NCBI GenBank assembly: GCA_013286645.1
Contig: JABDFJ010000001.1
Location: 1 to 64,000 of the forward strand
Reading direction: 5' to 3'
Source: Chlamydiota bacterium
Lineage (GTDB): Bacteria > Chlamydiota > Chlamydiia > Chlamydiales > Parachlamydiaceae
DNA length: 64,000 bases
The notes under the pieces: model-generated
Database searches by the model: none
What the model was told of the DNA's origin: nothing
What the model saw: the letters and a program-made list of their open reading frames with translations, nothing else
Made by a program: the position numbers and the translations under genes
Shown here: positions 34,005 through 42,921 of the stretch, in pieces
How the letters are laid out: the number at the start of each line of letters is the position of its first letter
Position numbering within the stretch: the stretch's first letter is position 1

Positions 34005-35645
34005 TTACGCAACAACGCCTTTCTTTGCCGTGTTGGCCGCAAGCAGATGTTTTGGAATATGTTGATTGCTTAAGCGTCGCATCAGCCACACATTTCTTTC
34101 AAATAAGCTAGTCATATTAAGGATAACAGCTTTACTCAGAACGGAGGCATGACTATCATGTTTTAGATAGTTTTGTCGAATAAGATCTATGGTTGGATCA
34201 ATGTTGGCTGTGGCATTGATGAGAGCATTGACATCTTCATCAGAGCTAGTTTCGACGGCTTCGATAACGGTTTCGAGCAAAGCTTCTTGCGCTTCATAGA
34301 TTTCCAAGCCGAGATTGTGCAACCCTTCAGGTAGATCTGGGGGGAAATCGAGCTTGGTCAAGTGATAGATTCCTTCTTCGAGGGAGATAATAATTTGAAT
34401 TCGGTCTGTCATAGCTATTAGTTTATCTGCCGTTTCATCAGAGCAATGCTTAGAACCTAGTTCATGCACCAACCTTTCAATTTCATTCATGACGCTGTAA
34501 AATTGGTTGTGTCTTTGCTTCAAAACATCACGTGTTGTGTCTTTATTGAGGTTGTTGAGTTTGTATTCAATATTTTCAGGCATGCGTTTAACGAGATCTA
34601 GCAGTTCGTGATTAATGAGATCGAGTGAGCTTTCGGGGTCAGCGATAGAGCATTCACCGATATATTTGGGGGTTCCAGGGTCGACCACAGCTCGGACAGG
34701 GAAGAGGACATTCATGACGATGCTGATATATTTCATGGTAAAAGTGAAGCATAGGCTCATGAAGATGTTGGCAAAGAAGACCAAGAAGATTAACTGCGTC
34801 CAAATATTATCGGATACCGATGTCGTTAAGGCTTTGATTAGAGGAATGCCTGTGTAAAGTTCGATAGCAAATACGATCGAGAAGAAGACCGCGATGAGAG
34901 TATCGACCAAGACTTGTACTGAAATGATTTGTCTCATGACCCCTCTGATATTCAAGCTGACAAGCAGGTTGATAGTGGCTAAGCCCAAATGCATCCCAAA
35001 GAGCATGAAAAAGGCTTGATCGGGAGTTAACACTTTTGCTTGGGTAAGGTTAGCGATGAGCACCAGGATGACGATGTCGGCTTGGATGATAATCGTTAAG
35101 AGGGCTGTGATGATAAAGGGTTGAAAGTATGAAGATTGTAGTTCGTGTAACTTATCATTGATCCAAGGGATATGGACAAGGTTTTCAGATTGGGCTTTCA
35201 TTAGTGTTAATGAGTAAAGCATTAAGCTGATGGCGAAAAATACTCCGATTAGGTGGCGCCAATGAAATGGTTTTTCGAGATAGAAGGCAAAACCCGTCAC
35301 GCCAATCATGTATAAAACGATGAGGTCGATATCAATAAACACCAGAAAAAACAAGCAGCAAGAACCTACGTTACTCCAGATACTCATGACCATAGCACGA
35401 GGCAAAGTCATGGATTTGCATGAAAACAGAGTGGCGGCAATGAAACCCACGACAGCAGGGTCACCGGCGACAAGACCCATCAGTCCACCCCAAAAGCCTG
35501 CTTGGAAATTATTAGATGTGTGTTTTTTGATGATGGTTCGCACGTAACCACCAGTGAGATCGCGCATACTAGCTTCAAGGATTTTTAGGGCTATGAAAAG
35601 TAAGCCGATACCACCGATGAGGCTAGAAAAAACATCGTTAAACAT
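34005..35645 (-). CDS. Divergent Na+/phosphate-cotransporter-like membrane protein with PhoU-like tail
   Basis: The start at 35645 (MFNDVFSSLIGG, 546 residues) is chosen because AGGGA precedes it; a longer reading adds 16 polar residues. The architecture is that of the NptA/YjbB group: two Na_Pi_cotrans repeats (hydrophobic helices ~5-330) followed by a helical PhoU-like domain (~350-530, with ERLVHELGSKHCSDETADKL and LISLEEG-like helices). The hallmark QSSSAT motifs are absent: the equivalent positions read VAGDPAVVGF and IIQADIVILV. The usual G-x-N-x-G-T-T loops are WSNVGSC and GMHLGLAT. Phosphate transport is therefore doubtful. The C-terminal PhoU-like part suggests a regulated transporter or scaffold. 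Confidence 0.75.
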   Translation of the reverse strand: MFNDVFSSLIGGIGLLFIALKILEASMRDLTGGYVRTIIKKHTSNNFQAGFWGGLMGLVAGDPAVVGFIAATLFSCKSMTLPRAMVMSIWSNVGSCCLFFLVFIDIDLIVLYMIGVTGFAFYLEKPFHWRHLIGVFFAISLMLYSLTLMKAQSENLVHIPWINDKLHELQSSYFQPFIITALLTIIIQADIVILVLIANLTQAKVLTPDQAFFMLFGMHLGLATINLLVSLNIRGVMRQIISVQVLVDTLIAVFFSIVFAIELYTGIPLIKALTTSVSDNIWTQLIFLVFFANIFMSLCFTFTMKYISIVMNVLFPVRAVVDPGTPKYIGECSIADPESSLDLINHELLDLVKRMPENIEYKLNNLNKDTTRDVLKQRHNQFYSVMNEIERLVHELGSKHCSDETADKLIAMTDRIQIIISLEEGIYHLTKLDFPPDLPEGLHNLGLEIYEAQEALLETVIEAVETSSDEDVNALINATANIDPTIDLIRQNYLKHDSHASVLSKAVILNMTSLFERNVWLMRRLSNQHIPKHLLAANTAKKGVVA

Positions 35646-35795
35646 AATCTTTTCCCTGTGTGTTTCAAAAATGCGCTCGTATTTTTTTACCATACAGATA
35701 AATTATTTTTTCACGAATTATTTTTTCACAAATTCACTCCAACTGAATTGTCTTTTGGGGTAAAATGCACTGACATCAAATTTTTAGGATCCCAT

Positions 35796-36338
35796 ATGTT
35801 AGTAATTTGTCTATTCATTATTCCATTTACTGCCGTTTTTATTGCATGCTGTACTGCATGGTTGTGTTGTTTTTGGCTTCAACGCAAATACCGTGTCTTA
35901 ACGCAAGATAAGCCCCTTAAGCTTATCATTGAACCTCCTGTGGACCAAGCAACGATGTGGAAGGAAGGTCTTTTTGATCGAGATCTTGAGGTGCTTATTG
36001 GGAGACGTTTAGATGCTATGGTGGTTGCTGTCAAAACACAAATTCCGATGATCGGCATGTTATTAACGCAATCGCGCGAGGATAAATTAAAAGCCCAAGC
36101 CCACGAAGAGTTTATTAAGCTCATTCCTGAAATCAAAGAGGCCGTGGCTGCGCGTTATGCAGAGCAAGGCACAGGAAGTGAAGGTGTGGCTAGCATACCG
36201 ATGATGCAAGAGCCGTTAGAGAAATTAACGGCGGGCTTGTGGAAATCATGGGCATATGCAGCTGTAGGACTGGCGGCCCTCCTTGGATTGTTTGTTGGCT
36301 TAGCGGAATTGTGGCTAATTAGCTTGCTGTGCCGTTAA
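35796..36338 (+). CDS. Membrane protein of unknown function (possibly DUF445-like)
   Basis: The start at 35796 (MLVICLFIIPF, 180 residues) follows an AGGA ribosome site; the longer upstream reading has no such support. A hydrophobic N-terminal segment (ICLFIIPFTAVFIACCTAWLC) and a C-terminal one (AYAAVGLAALLGLFVGLAEL) flank a soluble charged middle (WKEGLFDRDLEVLIGRRLDA, then EDKLKAQAHEEFIKLIPEIK). The middle resembles DUF445-type helical proteins, but this is a weak match by eye. The gene overlaps the convergent terC 3' end by about 20 bases. Confidence 0.6.
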   Translation: MLVICLFIIPFTAVFIACCTAWLCCFWLQRKYRVLTQDKPLKLIIEPPVDQATMWKEGLFDRDLEVLIGRRLDAMVVAVKTQIPMIGMLLTQSREDKLKAQAHEEFIKLIPEIKEAVAARYAEQGTGSEGVASIPMMQEPLEKLTAGLWKSWAYAAVGLAALLGLFVGLAELWLISLLCR

Positions 36339-37248
36339 TATTCTTTGGAAATAGCAGCGAAGCGATGATGACGAAGCTAATGGTTAACACAATGAAGCCG
36401 AGCGCGATGCCAATCGAAATGGTAAGAAATGGTTCAAGGATCATTTTAAGGCCCACAAAAATCAAGATAGCTGCTAGGCCATAGTGGAGGAAATGAAAGA
36501 GGTTCATGATACCTGAGAGGGCGAAAAAGAGCGAACGTAAGCCCAATAGGGCGAAGATGTTCGAAGTATACACGATGAAGGGATCGCGTGTAATAGCCAT
36601 GACAGCGGGAATAGAATCTACGGCAAAGATGAGATCTGAAGTTTCTACTGCGACAAGAACAATGAATAAGGGAGTGGCATACCAACGTTCGAGATGGCGG
36701 ATAAAAAAGCGTTGACCTTGATAATCCGGGGTAATGGGTAGCCACTTTTTCATGAGTATGATGACTGGGTTATTTTCTGGATGCACCGTTTCACTTTTTG
36801 GCATGGCCATTTGGATGCCAGCATAGATAAGAGCTGCGCCAAAGATATAAATGATCCAGTGAAATGTGTTGAATAGTGCGATGCCAAAGAAAATGAAGCA
36901 AGCACGCATGATTAGGGCGCCAATGATGCCCCAAAATAATACCTTGTATTGATATTGAGGAGGGGTATGAAAATATTTGAAGAGCATCAGAAAAACAAAT
37001 AAGTTATCTATGCTTAAAGCTTCTTCAATTAGGTAACCAGTCAAAAAATTTAGCGCTGATTCGTGGCCTAAAGTGACGTCAATGCCATAACAAAAGATGA
37101 GCGCTAAGCTGATCCAAATGCCACTAATCATGAGGGCGCGTCGTATGCTGATGACTTTGTTGTGCCGATTGAGAACGAAGAGATCGAGCACAATCATCAC
37201 TAGCACAAATGCGTTGAAGGCTATCCAGATCTCTAACGGTGGTTGCAT
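36319..37248 (-). CDS. TerC/Alx family integral membrane protein
   Basis: A 309-residue protein with about nine transmembrane helices and clear TerC signatures: GYLIEEALSIDNLFVFLMLF (acidic residues in a helix, presumed metal path), VETSDLIFAVDSIPAVMAIT and SNIFALLGLRSLFFALSG. TerC/Alx proteins act in metal (notably Mn2+) homeostasis or export, at least in some bacteria. The length is normal. The gene lies six bases after the M16 protease gene on the same strand and may share its transcript. Confidence 0.93.
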   Translation of the reverse strand: MQPPLEIWIAFNAFVLVMIVLDLFVLNRHNKVISIRRALMISGIWISLALIFCYGIDVTLGHESALNFLTGYLIEEALSIDNLFVFLMLFKYFHTPPQYQYKVLFWGIIGALIMRACFIFFGIALFNTFHWIIYIFGAALIYAGIQMAMPKSETVHPENNPVIILMKKWLPITPDYQGQRFFIRHLERWYATPLFIVLVAVETSDLIFAVDSIPAVMAITRDPFIVYTSNIFALLGLRSLFFALSGIMNLFHFLHYGLAAILIFVGLKMILEPFLTISIGIALGFIVLTISFVIIASLLFPKNINGTAS

Positions 37249-37254
37249 AGTGTC

Positions 37255-40197
37255 CTATTTACCATCATAGATTATCATTTCCGAAGCAGGCGTGTATGTG
37301 CTGATGGTGTGGATTTGAGTGATGTTTTTCAATTTTGTATATTGTAAAGTCACATCATCGGGTGTGGTGCCGGTAACGAGCACAGCCAGGCGGCGTTTAT
37401 TGAATTTATTCATCGTTTGGCGTGCGATGTCCAAAAATGTATTGTAGGAAAGTTCTTCATAACCGCGGATGCGCTTCTGCAGCCAATCAAAATCGCCATT
37501 GTAGCCAAAGGCAAAGCGGTTGAGGGTCATCCCCATTTCGGTGATGCTTTTTGGAGGTTGTTTTAGGGTCATGACTAGAGTTCTTTTGATGTTTTCAAAG
37601 CGTTCTGGTGTGATTTCACTGATAGCGAGCTCTTGTATGAATCCTTCGATGAATAGTTCAAAACGCGCGAGTAAATCTGCTCCCATATGGGTGTTGGATT
37701 GTACGGCAAAGATGTTAAAGAGGTGTAACTCCAATTCTTCGGCATTGCTCATCACTATATAGCCGGTTTGTTGTTTAGTGCGTAAAGTACTAAAAAATGC
37801 TTCACGCATAGCTTGCATGAGGATTTGCTGTGCGGCTCTACTTTGGAATGAGAAGGGTAGCATTTCGATCGCTAAGATAGCAGCGTTTCCTTGAGCTTTA
37901 GTTTTAGCATCAATGAAAAAGGGACCTCTATCTTGAGGTAAAATGACTAAGGCTTTTGCCATGCGCTCTTCTTTGGGGTATGGTTGACTGCTCATAATGG
38001 CGAGTAGTTCTGCGGTGACGTGCTTGGCTCTTTCTTTGGTTAGATTGCCATACATCATACCTTCCACATAGGTTTTGTTGAATAAGGCATCGACAAATTC
38101 CTCAAAGCGTTCAAATGTGATTTTTTTGATCTCGATAGCTTTGCGCTTATCAGTGACAAAGTGTTTGTAGATCGCCTCGCGGAGAATTTCTGAGGCTTGC
38201 GTTAATGGCTTCTCAAGTGCTGTGTTTTGGTATTGACGCGTAAGGATTTCTTTAAAGATTTTAAATTGGTATTCGCGTGGACGGAACCTTTTGAGCTCAC
38301 TAAGTAAGTCTAAAAAGAGCACTTCGGCTTTAGCGCTAAACCCATCAATGGAGATGGTTAATCCATTGTCGGTATGGTTAATTGCAAAGTTAAGACCCGC
38401 TATCGAAGCTGGATAGGTGTAGGCATTTAACACCTCCATTACTTCTTTGACATAGAGATCTGCTAATACAATAGTTTCGGGCATCGAGGCGTTGATGGCC
38501 GGTGTTTTGATTTCGAAGGTCCAAAAGATTTTGGGTACACAATAGGTGTCATCATGAGCGAAGTAGATCTTACCTGTGGTGTTGTCCAAAATTGTTGTGG
38601 GTGTGGGGATGTGGGGTGCCACCTGGTTGGCTGATGAGTTGCTCTTTTTAATTAAAGCCACATCGTCTGGCACAAATGGGTTGGGAGCAGGCAAATCGAT
38701 TTTGGGGTCTGGCTTGACGTCGTTCCATAGCTGCAGTTTTTCTGAAGGAATCGATTTTATAGTGTATGGTACCTTTAGCCATGGTTCCTTTTCAACAAAA
38801 GCCACACCAGTAAGATTTTCGGGAGCGGTGAGATCAAATACGCAATTGGCAGGTGTAAGGATGGCGAGTAGGTCCTCAATAGCTTTAGGATCGAAGCGCT
38901 GAATGACGAGTGTCTGTTCGGGATAGGTCGTCAATTCTTCCGAGCCTAGCATCATTGCTTCTGCCAGAATATGGGAGAAAGCGTCAATGCGAGGTTGATA
39001 TTGATAGTCGATTCTGGCCATGGCATGGGCTTCATCGAAGAGATAATTAGGTACACCCTTAGCTTTGAAATTGGCGATCGCTTGGAAGCATTTGAGGATG
39101 ACTTTATCCACATTTTTTACGCCGGCATCAGTCAGTGAAATCTGCAGGAAGAATTCGTAGTTTTTGCTCCCCACTTTACTAGCACCGCAGCTGAGGCCGT
39201 CGGCTAACTTCTCACGTTTTAGGTCGAAGAGTAGACTATTTTTGCCTTCATGTCCGAGCACAGAGCAAACGATGTGTTCTGGTTTGGTATCGCGCATATC
39301 GGCAAATTGTGGAGGTAGTTCCCAGATAAGGGAAAGTTTGCGAATGTTTTTCACAGGTTCAATATAGACCATGTGCCCTTTGATACTATCGGGTAGAATG
39401 GGAGCGTCGACATGCAGTTTGGGAAGATTATAATTGGAAACTAGCGAGAATGCATCGATGACGAGATCTTGCAAACGATCTAGTGGGAGATTAGAGATGA
39501 CTTCTAAGCGCATACGGTTGGCGCTGTAATGTTCACGGTACCATGTTTTAAGAGTCTCTTGCGAGACTTTCTGCAAGGAAGCTTGATTGCCCATGCTGAA
39601 AGTGTGGTTAGGATGCGATGGGTTGGAAAGAGCTTTGTGTACGTAGTATTCGCGGATGTCATCACTTTCTAAATTTTTAGAATATTCTTGGTTGATGGCT
39701 TGTAGTTCTCTATCCACACCTGACGGGTTGAATAGCGGTTCGATAAAAAAACTCGAAAAGCGATCCAAAGCTTGTGGGAAAGCACTGTTGTCCACTGTGA
39801 ACACATAGCTCGTGATGTCGCTGCTAGTGAAGGCATTCGTTTGGCCGCCATGCTCTGTGATGAAGCGGTGGTATTCTGCTTCTTGAGGGTATTTTTTTGT
39901 GCCTAGAAAGAGCATGTGCTCCAAAAAATGGGCAATACCTGGGGATGCCACAGGATCTTCCCAGCTCCCTGTTCTGACGGTCAGGGCCGCGGATGCTTTG
40001 TCGACCTGTGGATCGGAGATGATATAGACTTCTAATTCGTTCTTTAAGCGCAGCTTCAGCGTTTGGCGTTCGGCAAAGCATGGCGTTAAAATGGGTAAGG
40101 TGGCTTGGTTTTCAATAATCATAAATTCATTTTGGGTTTCACCCGAGAGCAAGAAGTGACAGCAGACCACAAATGCGGCCATAAAAAGTCTGAGCAT
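37255..40197 (-). CDS. M16 family zinc metalloprotease (insulinase/pitrilysin-like)
   Basis: A 980-residue protein with a signal peptide (MLRLFMAAFVVCCHFLLSG), so it probably acts in the periplasm. The inverted zinc motif HFLEH (residues ~94-98, in IAHFLEHMLFLGTKKYP) and the distal glutamate (ELQAINQEYSKNLESDD, ~75 residues later) form the active site. Four M16-type domains follow, the later ones catalytically inactive as usual in pitrilysin. The length matches single-chain pitrilysins (about 960). Chlamydia has a related insulinase. The substrate is unknown. Confidence 0.95.
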   Translation of the reverse strand: MLRLFMAAFVVCCHFLLSGETQNEFMIIENQATLPILTPCFAERQTLKLRLKNELEVYIISDPQVDKASAALTVRTGSWEDPVASPGIAHFLEHMLFLGTKKYPQEAEYHRFITEHGGQTNAFTSSDITSYVFTVDNSAFPQALDRFSSFFIEPLFNPSGVDRELQAINQEYSKNLESDDIREYYVHKALSNPSHPNHTFSMGNQASLQKVSQETLKTWYREHYSANRMRLEVISNLPLDRLQDLVIDAFSLVSNYNLPKLHVDAPILPDSIKGHMVYIEPVKNIRKLSLIWELPPQFADMRDTKPEHIVCSVLGHEGKNSLLFDLKREKLADGLSCGASKVGSKNYEFFLQISLTDAGVKNVDKVILKCFQAIANFKAKGVPNYLFDEAHAMARIDYQYQPRIDAFSHILAEAMMLGSEELTTYPEQTLVIQRFDPKAIEDLLAILTPANCVFDLTAPENLTGVAFVEKEPWLKVPYTIKSIPSEKLQLWNDVKPDPKIDLPAPNPFVPDDVALIKKSNSSANQVAPHIPTPTTILDNTTGKIYFAHDDTYCVPKIFWTFEIKTPAINASMPETIVLADLYVKEVMEVLNAYTYPASIAGLNFAINHTDNGLTISIDGFSAKAEVLFLDLLSELKRFRPREYQFKIFKEILTRQYQNTALEKPLTQASEILREAIYKHFVTDKRKAIEIKKITFERFEEFVDALFNKTYVEGMMYGNLTKERAKHVTAELLAIMSSQPYPKEERMAKALVILPQDRGPFFIDAKTKAQGNAAILAIEMLPFSFQSRAAQQILMQAMREAFFSTLRTKQQTGYIVMSNAEELELHLFNIFAVQSNTHMGADLLARFELFIEGFIQELAISEITPERFENIKRTLVMTLKQPPKSITEMGMTLNRFAFGYNGDFDWLQKRIRGYEELSYNTFLDIARQTMNKFNKRRLAVLVTGTTPDDVTLQYTKLKNITQIHTISTYTPASEMIIYDGK

Positions 40198-40324
40198 GCG
40201 AGCCCTCCGGTTAGATAAAATGTGGAAAGATAAAAGAAAGGGGATAAAAGTAAAATGTAAAATATGAAAAACAAGGGGCGCTAGGGACTTAATCTATTGG
40301 ATTTTTTGGATTCTTTGTGAGACA

Positions 40325-41260
40325 ATGCCCGGCATCATTAAACGTCAGGTGTGGATCTCTATGCTGAAAATGCCCTGTTCAACAGTTGTTGGTTTCTTTA
40401 CGCTGGCTATCGGCGCTCTTTTTTCGCATGGGTTTTCTTCGCAGGAAATGATCATTAATCAATCGGAGAATCAAAGTATGGAATTGCTTGGCCATAAACT
40501 CGTAGGATCTGGAAATGAAAAAGTTTTGGTCATGCATAATTGGGTAGGCGATTCTACGAGTTATGATCCCCTATTGCCATACCTCGACGTTGAGAATTTT
40601 ACCTATCTGTTTATCGATCTACGTGGATATGGACGTTCGAAAGATTGGCGTGGCACGTATTCCGTGGACGAGGTCTGCACCGATGCTATGAAACTGGTCA
40701 ATTTCTTAGGTTGGGATAACTTTCACGTCATCGGACACTCGATGTGTGGTCTGGTGGCCCAGAAGATAGCCTTGGACAATTCTGGACGTGTTAAAAGTGT
40801 GATTGCAATTACCCCTGTGCCCGCTTGCGGCTCTCCTGCTCCTAAGGAAGTGATGGACTTTTTAACAAGTGTCGCTTTAGACAACGATGACAATGCCGTT
40901 GAATGCGTCAACTTACTCACAGGTCGGCGCTATGCCAATGTGTTTGCGCAAAAAATGGTCCGCGATTGGCGTAGTTGCTCCACGAGTGAAGCGCGCCTTG
41001 GTTATTTGGATATGTTTTCTAATACGGACTTTTCAGCCGCTGTGAAAGGTTTAACAACATCGATGTTAGTGCTTTATGGTGAACATGACTTTGAAGGGAC
41101 AGAAGCCATCTTACGAAATACATTTCTCAACTGGTATCCCAATGCGCAGATGGAATGTTGTAAGGCCTCTGGACACTATCCCATGCAAGAAACACCCGTG
41201 AATTTAGCTAGCAGCATAGAAAAATTTCTCTTATCGCATTGTAAGGTTATGGTGAAATGA
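40325..41260 (+). CDS. Alpha/beta hydrolase
   Basis: A 311-residue alpha/beta hydrolase with a hydrophobic N-terminal segment (VVGFFTLAIGALFSHGF) that could be a signal or anchor. The catalytic triad is visible: nucleophile in HVIGHSMCGLVAQ, acid in LVLYGEHDFEGTEA, and histidine in ASGHYPMQETP near the C terminus. The oxyanion region is MHNWVGDSTSYDP. Similar proteins include esterases and haloperoxidase-like hydrolases, so the substrate is not predictable. It lies just upstream of the hip operon on the same strand. Confidence 0.88.
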   Translation: MPGIIKRQVWISMLKMPCSTVVGFFTLAIGALFSHGFSSQEMIINQSENQSMELLGHKLVGSGNEKVLVMHNWVGDSTSYDPLLPYLDVENFTYLFIDLRGYGRSKDWRGTYSVDEVCTDAMKLVNFLGWDNFHVIGHSMCGLVAQKIALDNSGRVKSVIAITPVPACGSPAPKEVMDFLTSVALDNDDNAVECVNLLTGRRYANVFAQKMVRDWRSCSTSEARLGYLDMFSNTDFSAAVKGLTTSMLVLYGEHDFEGTEAILRNTFLNWYPNAQMECCKASGHYPMQETPVNLASSIEKFLLSHCKVMVK

Positions 41261-41265
41261 TAATT

Positions 41266-41357
41266 TTTACTGATATTGCGGTAAGAATTGATGTTCGTAA
41301 ACGCTTATTCGTGACAATAAATTGCAAACAGGTTATATTTACTGTTGTAGCGGTAAA
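41266..41357 (+). promoter_or_regulatory. hipBST promoter with two operator-like palindromes
   Basis: Two 20-bp boxes share the form TTTACTG-N-T-N-T-N-GCGGTAA (41266-41285 and 41338-41357) with inverted ends TTTAC ... GTAAA, 72 bp apart. Between them lie a -35-like GTGACA (41311-41316) and, 17 bases later, TATATT (41334-41339) overlapping the second box. This is the layout expected for autorepression by the HipB-type protein. The boxes and spacing are seen; binding is inference. Confidence 0.65.
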
Positions 41358-41376
41358 TTATTCTGTTTAGGTGTTT

Positions 41377-41616
41377 ATGGACGTCAACTACATAGCAGCC
41401 ATCATTCGTTATCATCGCAAGAAAAGCGGTTTATCACAAATGCAACTTGCGCAACTTGCTGGTTTAGGTAAAACAGTCATTTTTGATATCGAAAAGGGAA
41501 AGCGATCAGTCCGTTTAGACACTCTTTTGAGAGTATTAGCTGTTTTAAATATCAAAATAGAGCTCCAGAGTCCACTCATGGCACTTTTTAAGGAGAATTT
41601 GAATGAAAAGGGCTAA
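41377..41616 (+). CDS. hipB: HipB-like transcriptional regulator/antitoxin (XRE family)
   Basis: ATG 41377 is preceded by TTTAGG and is preferred over GTG 41371. The protein (79 residues) is almost entirely one XRE helix-turn-helix (HRKKSGLSQMQLAQLAGLGK, then TVIFDIEKGKRSVRLDTLLR). It resembles HipB and would repress the operon through the palindromes at 41266-41357. The gene overlaps the next by 14 bases, so the two are translationally coupled. Confidence 0.9.
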   Translation: MDVNYIAAIIRYHRKKSGLSQMQLAQLAGLGKTVIFDIEKGKRSVRLDTLLRVLAVLNIKIELQSPLMALFKENLNEKG

Positions 41617-41911
41617 AGTGTTTGTCAATGGAATTTTAGCGGGAGAAATCCAAGAGGTAGAACGAGGAAAAAAATATGGCTTCATTTACCTAGAAGGCTA
41701 TAAAGGCCCTTCGGTATCGCTAGAAATGCCTCTTACACAATTGAAGTATGAGTATGATAGATTTCCCCCATTTTTCGAGGGCCTTCTTCCTGAAGGGATG
41801 ATGCTAGAAGGACTATTGCGGCATACGAAGATTGATCGCAGTGATTTAATGGCGCAACTGATTGCTGTTGGTGGAGATCTTGTAGGCAATGTCACAGTTG
41901 AGGCTATGTAA
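41603..41911 (+). CDS. hipS: HipS-like protein (HipA N-subdomain 1)
   Basis: A 102-residue protein matching only the N-terminal subdomain of HipA: VFVNGILAGEIQEVERGK, then PFFEGLLPEGMMLEGLLR. The rest of HipA is encoded by the next gene. This is the HipS arrangement of tripartite HipBST systems, in which HipS, not HipB, neutralises the kinase. A strong AAGGAG ribosome site lies inside the end of hipB. The sequence around the stop has no frameshift signature, and hipT has its own ribosome site, so this is a genuine split rather than a broken hipA. Confidence 0.85.
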   Translation: MKRAKVFVNGILAGEIQEVERGKKYGFIYLEGYKGPSVSLEMPLTQLKYEYDRFPPFFEGLLPEGMMLEGLLRHTKIDRSDLMAQLIAVGGDLVGNVTVEAM

Positions 41912-42838
41912 ATGAATCGTTGTCCAATCACATACGAATTATGCGATGGTGGCCAGAAATACACGCAAAAAGGACTCAAGCTCCTATCTAGAACATTAAA
42001 TAATCTAAACGATTTTCCATACACACCTAAGGAACAAATTCAATTGGCAGCTCAATTTGCTGCAAAATTATCGATTCAAGGCGTTCAGCCAAAATTAAGT
42101 GTAAAGCTTAATGTTAAAAAAGAAGAATTTGAGATTGTGGAAAAAGGGGGGCGCTTCATATTAAAGCCACCGCACCAAACCTATGATGAGGTTCCACAAA
42201 ATGAAGATCTTACAATGAGGCTGGCTAAAATTGTAGGGATCGAAGTCCCTTTTCATGGCATGCTTTACAACATTGATGGATCGTTAAGCTATTTTATAAA
42301 AAGATTTGATCGATCAGGCAATCAAAAAATTGCTGTGGAGGATTTTTCCCAACTTTTGGAATACACAAGAGACACAAAATATGAATCCAGCATGGAGAAG
42401 GTTGTTTCTGTGATCGAAAAGCATTGTACATTTCCAGTTATAGAAAAAATGAAATTATTCCGTCTGGTTATTTTTAATTTTCTTACTGGGAATGAAGATA
42501 TGCATTTAAAAAATTTTACCATGATTAGACGTGAAGATAAAGTTGAATTAAGCCCAGTCTACGATCTATTAAATACGACGATTCTACTCAACTCTAAGGA
42601 AGAAATTGCACTTCCAATCAGAGGTAAAAAAAGCAAGCTTGCGCGTAGAGATTTGGTGGATTATTTTGGTCTTGAAAGATTGGGCTTATCGGAGCAAATT
42701 TTAAAAAATGAATTTTTAAAATTTTCGGAAGCACTTGATCAATGGAAGCAACTACTTACGCATAGCTTTCTTTCTGAAAAAATGCGCAGTCGCTATGCAG
42801 AATTGATCAACATTCGATGGCATAGATTGAATAGTTAA
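41912..42838 (+). CDS. hipT: HipT-like serine/threonine kinase toxin
   Basis: A 308-residue HipA-fold kinase lacking N-subdomain 1. Visible parts are the Gly-rich loop region LSIQGVQPKLS (Ser54-Ile-Gln, the position of the regulatory autophosphorylation serines in HipT), the ATP-site Lys in RFILKPP, the catalytic loop FLTGNEDMHLKNFT and the metal-binding LSPVYDLLNT. All catalytic residues are present, so it should be active. HipA/HipT kinases phosphorylate aminoacyl-tRNA synthetases (GltX or TrpS in studied cases); the target here is unknown. GAGG precedes the ATG, and the start follows the hipS stop directly. Confidence 0.9.
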   Translation: MNRCPITYELCDGGQKYTQKGLKLLSRTLNNLNDFPYTPKEQIQLAAQFAAKLSIQGVQPKLSVKLNVKKEEFEIVEKGGRFILKPPHQTYDEVPQNEDLTMRLAKIVGIEVPFHGMLYNIDGSLSYFIKRFDRSGNQKIAVEDFSQLLEYTRDTKYESSMEKVVSVIEKHCTFPVIEKMKLFRLVIFNFLTGNEDMHLKNFTMIRREDKVELSPVYDLLNTTILLNSKEEIALPIRGKKSKLARRDLVDYFGLERLGLSEQILKNEFLKFSEALDQWKQLLTHSFLSEKMRSRYAELINIRWHRLNS

Positions 42839-42921
42839 TATTTATATGTTTTTGTTCTTTTACCTTTTCCTATTTTTCCTTATTGTTTAGCTTTATTGTT
42901 TAATTTGTAGAGAAACGGCTC

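Noticed and set aside
33809..34111. Forward ORF of 100 codons with many cysteines
   Set aside because: It overlaps the 3' end of the Na/Pi-like gene, has no ribosome site, and crosses an imperfect inverted repeat.
41603..42838. A frameshifted or broken hipA
   Set aside because: Each half has its own good ribosome site and start, the junction is a clean TAA-ATG, and the split falls at the natural N-subdomain boundary known from HipBST.
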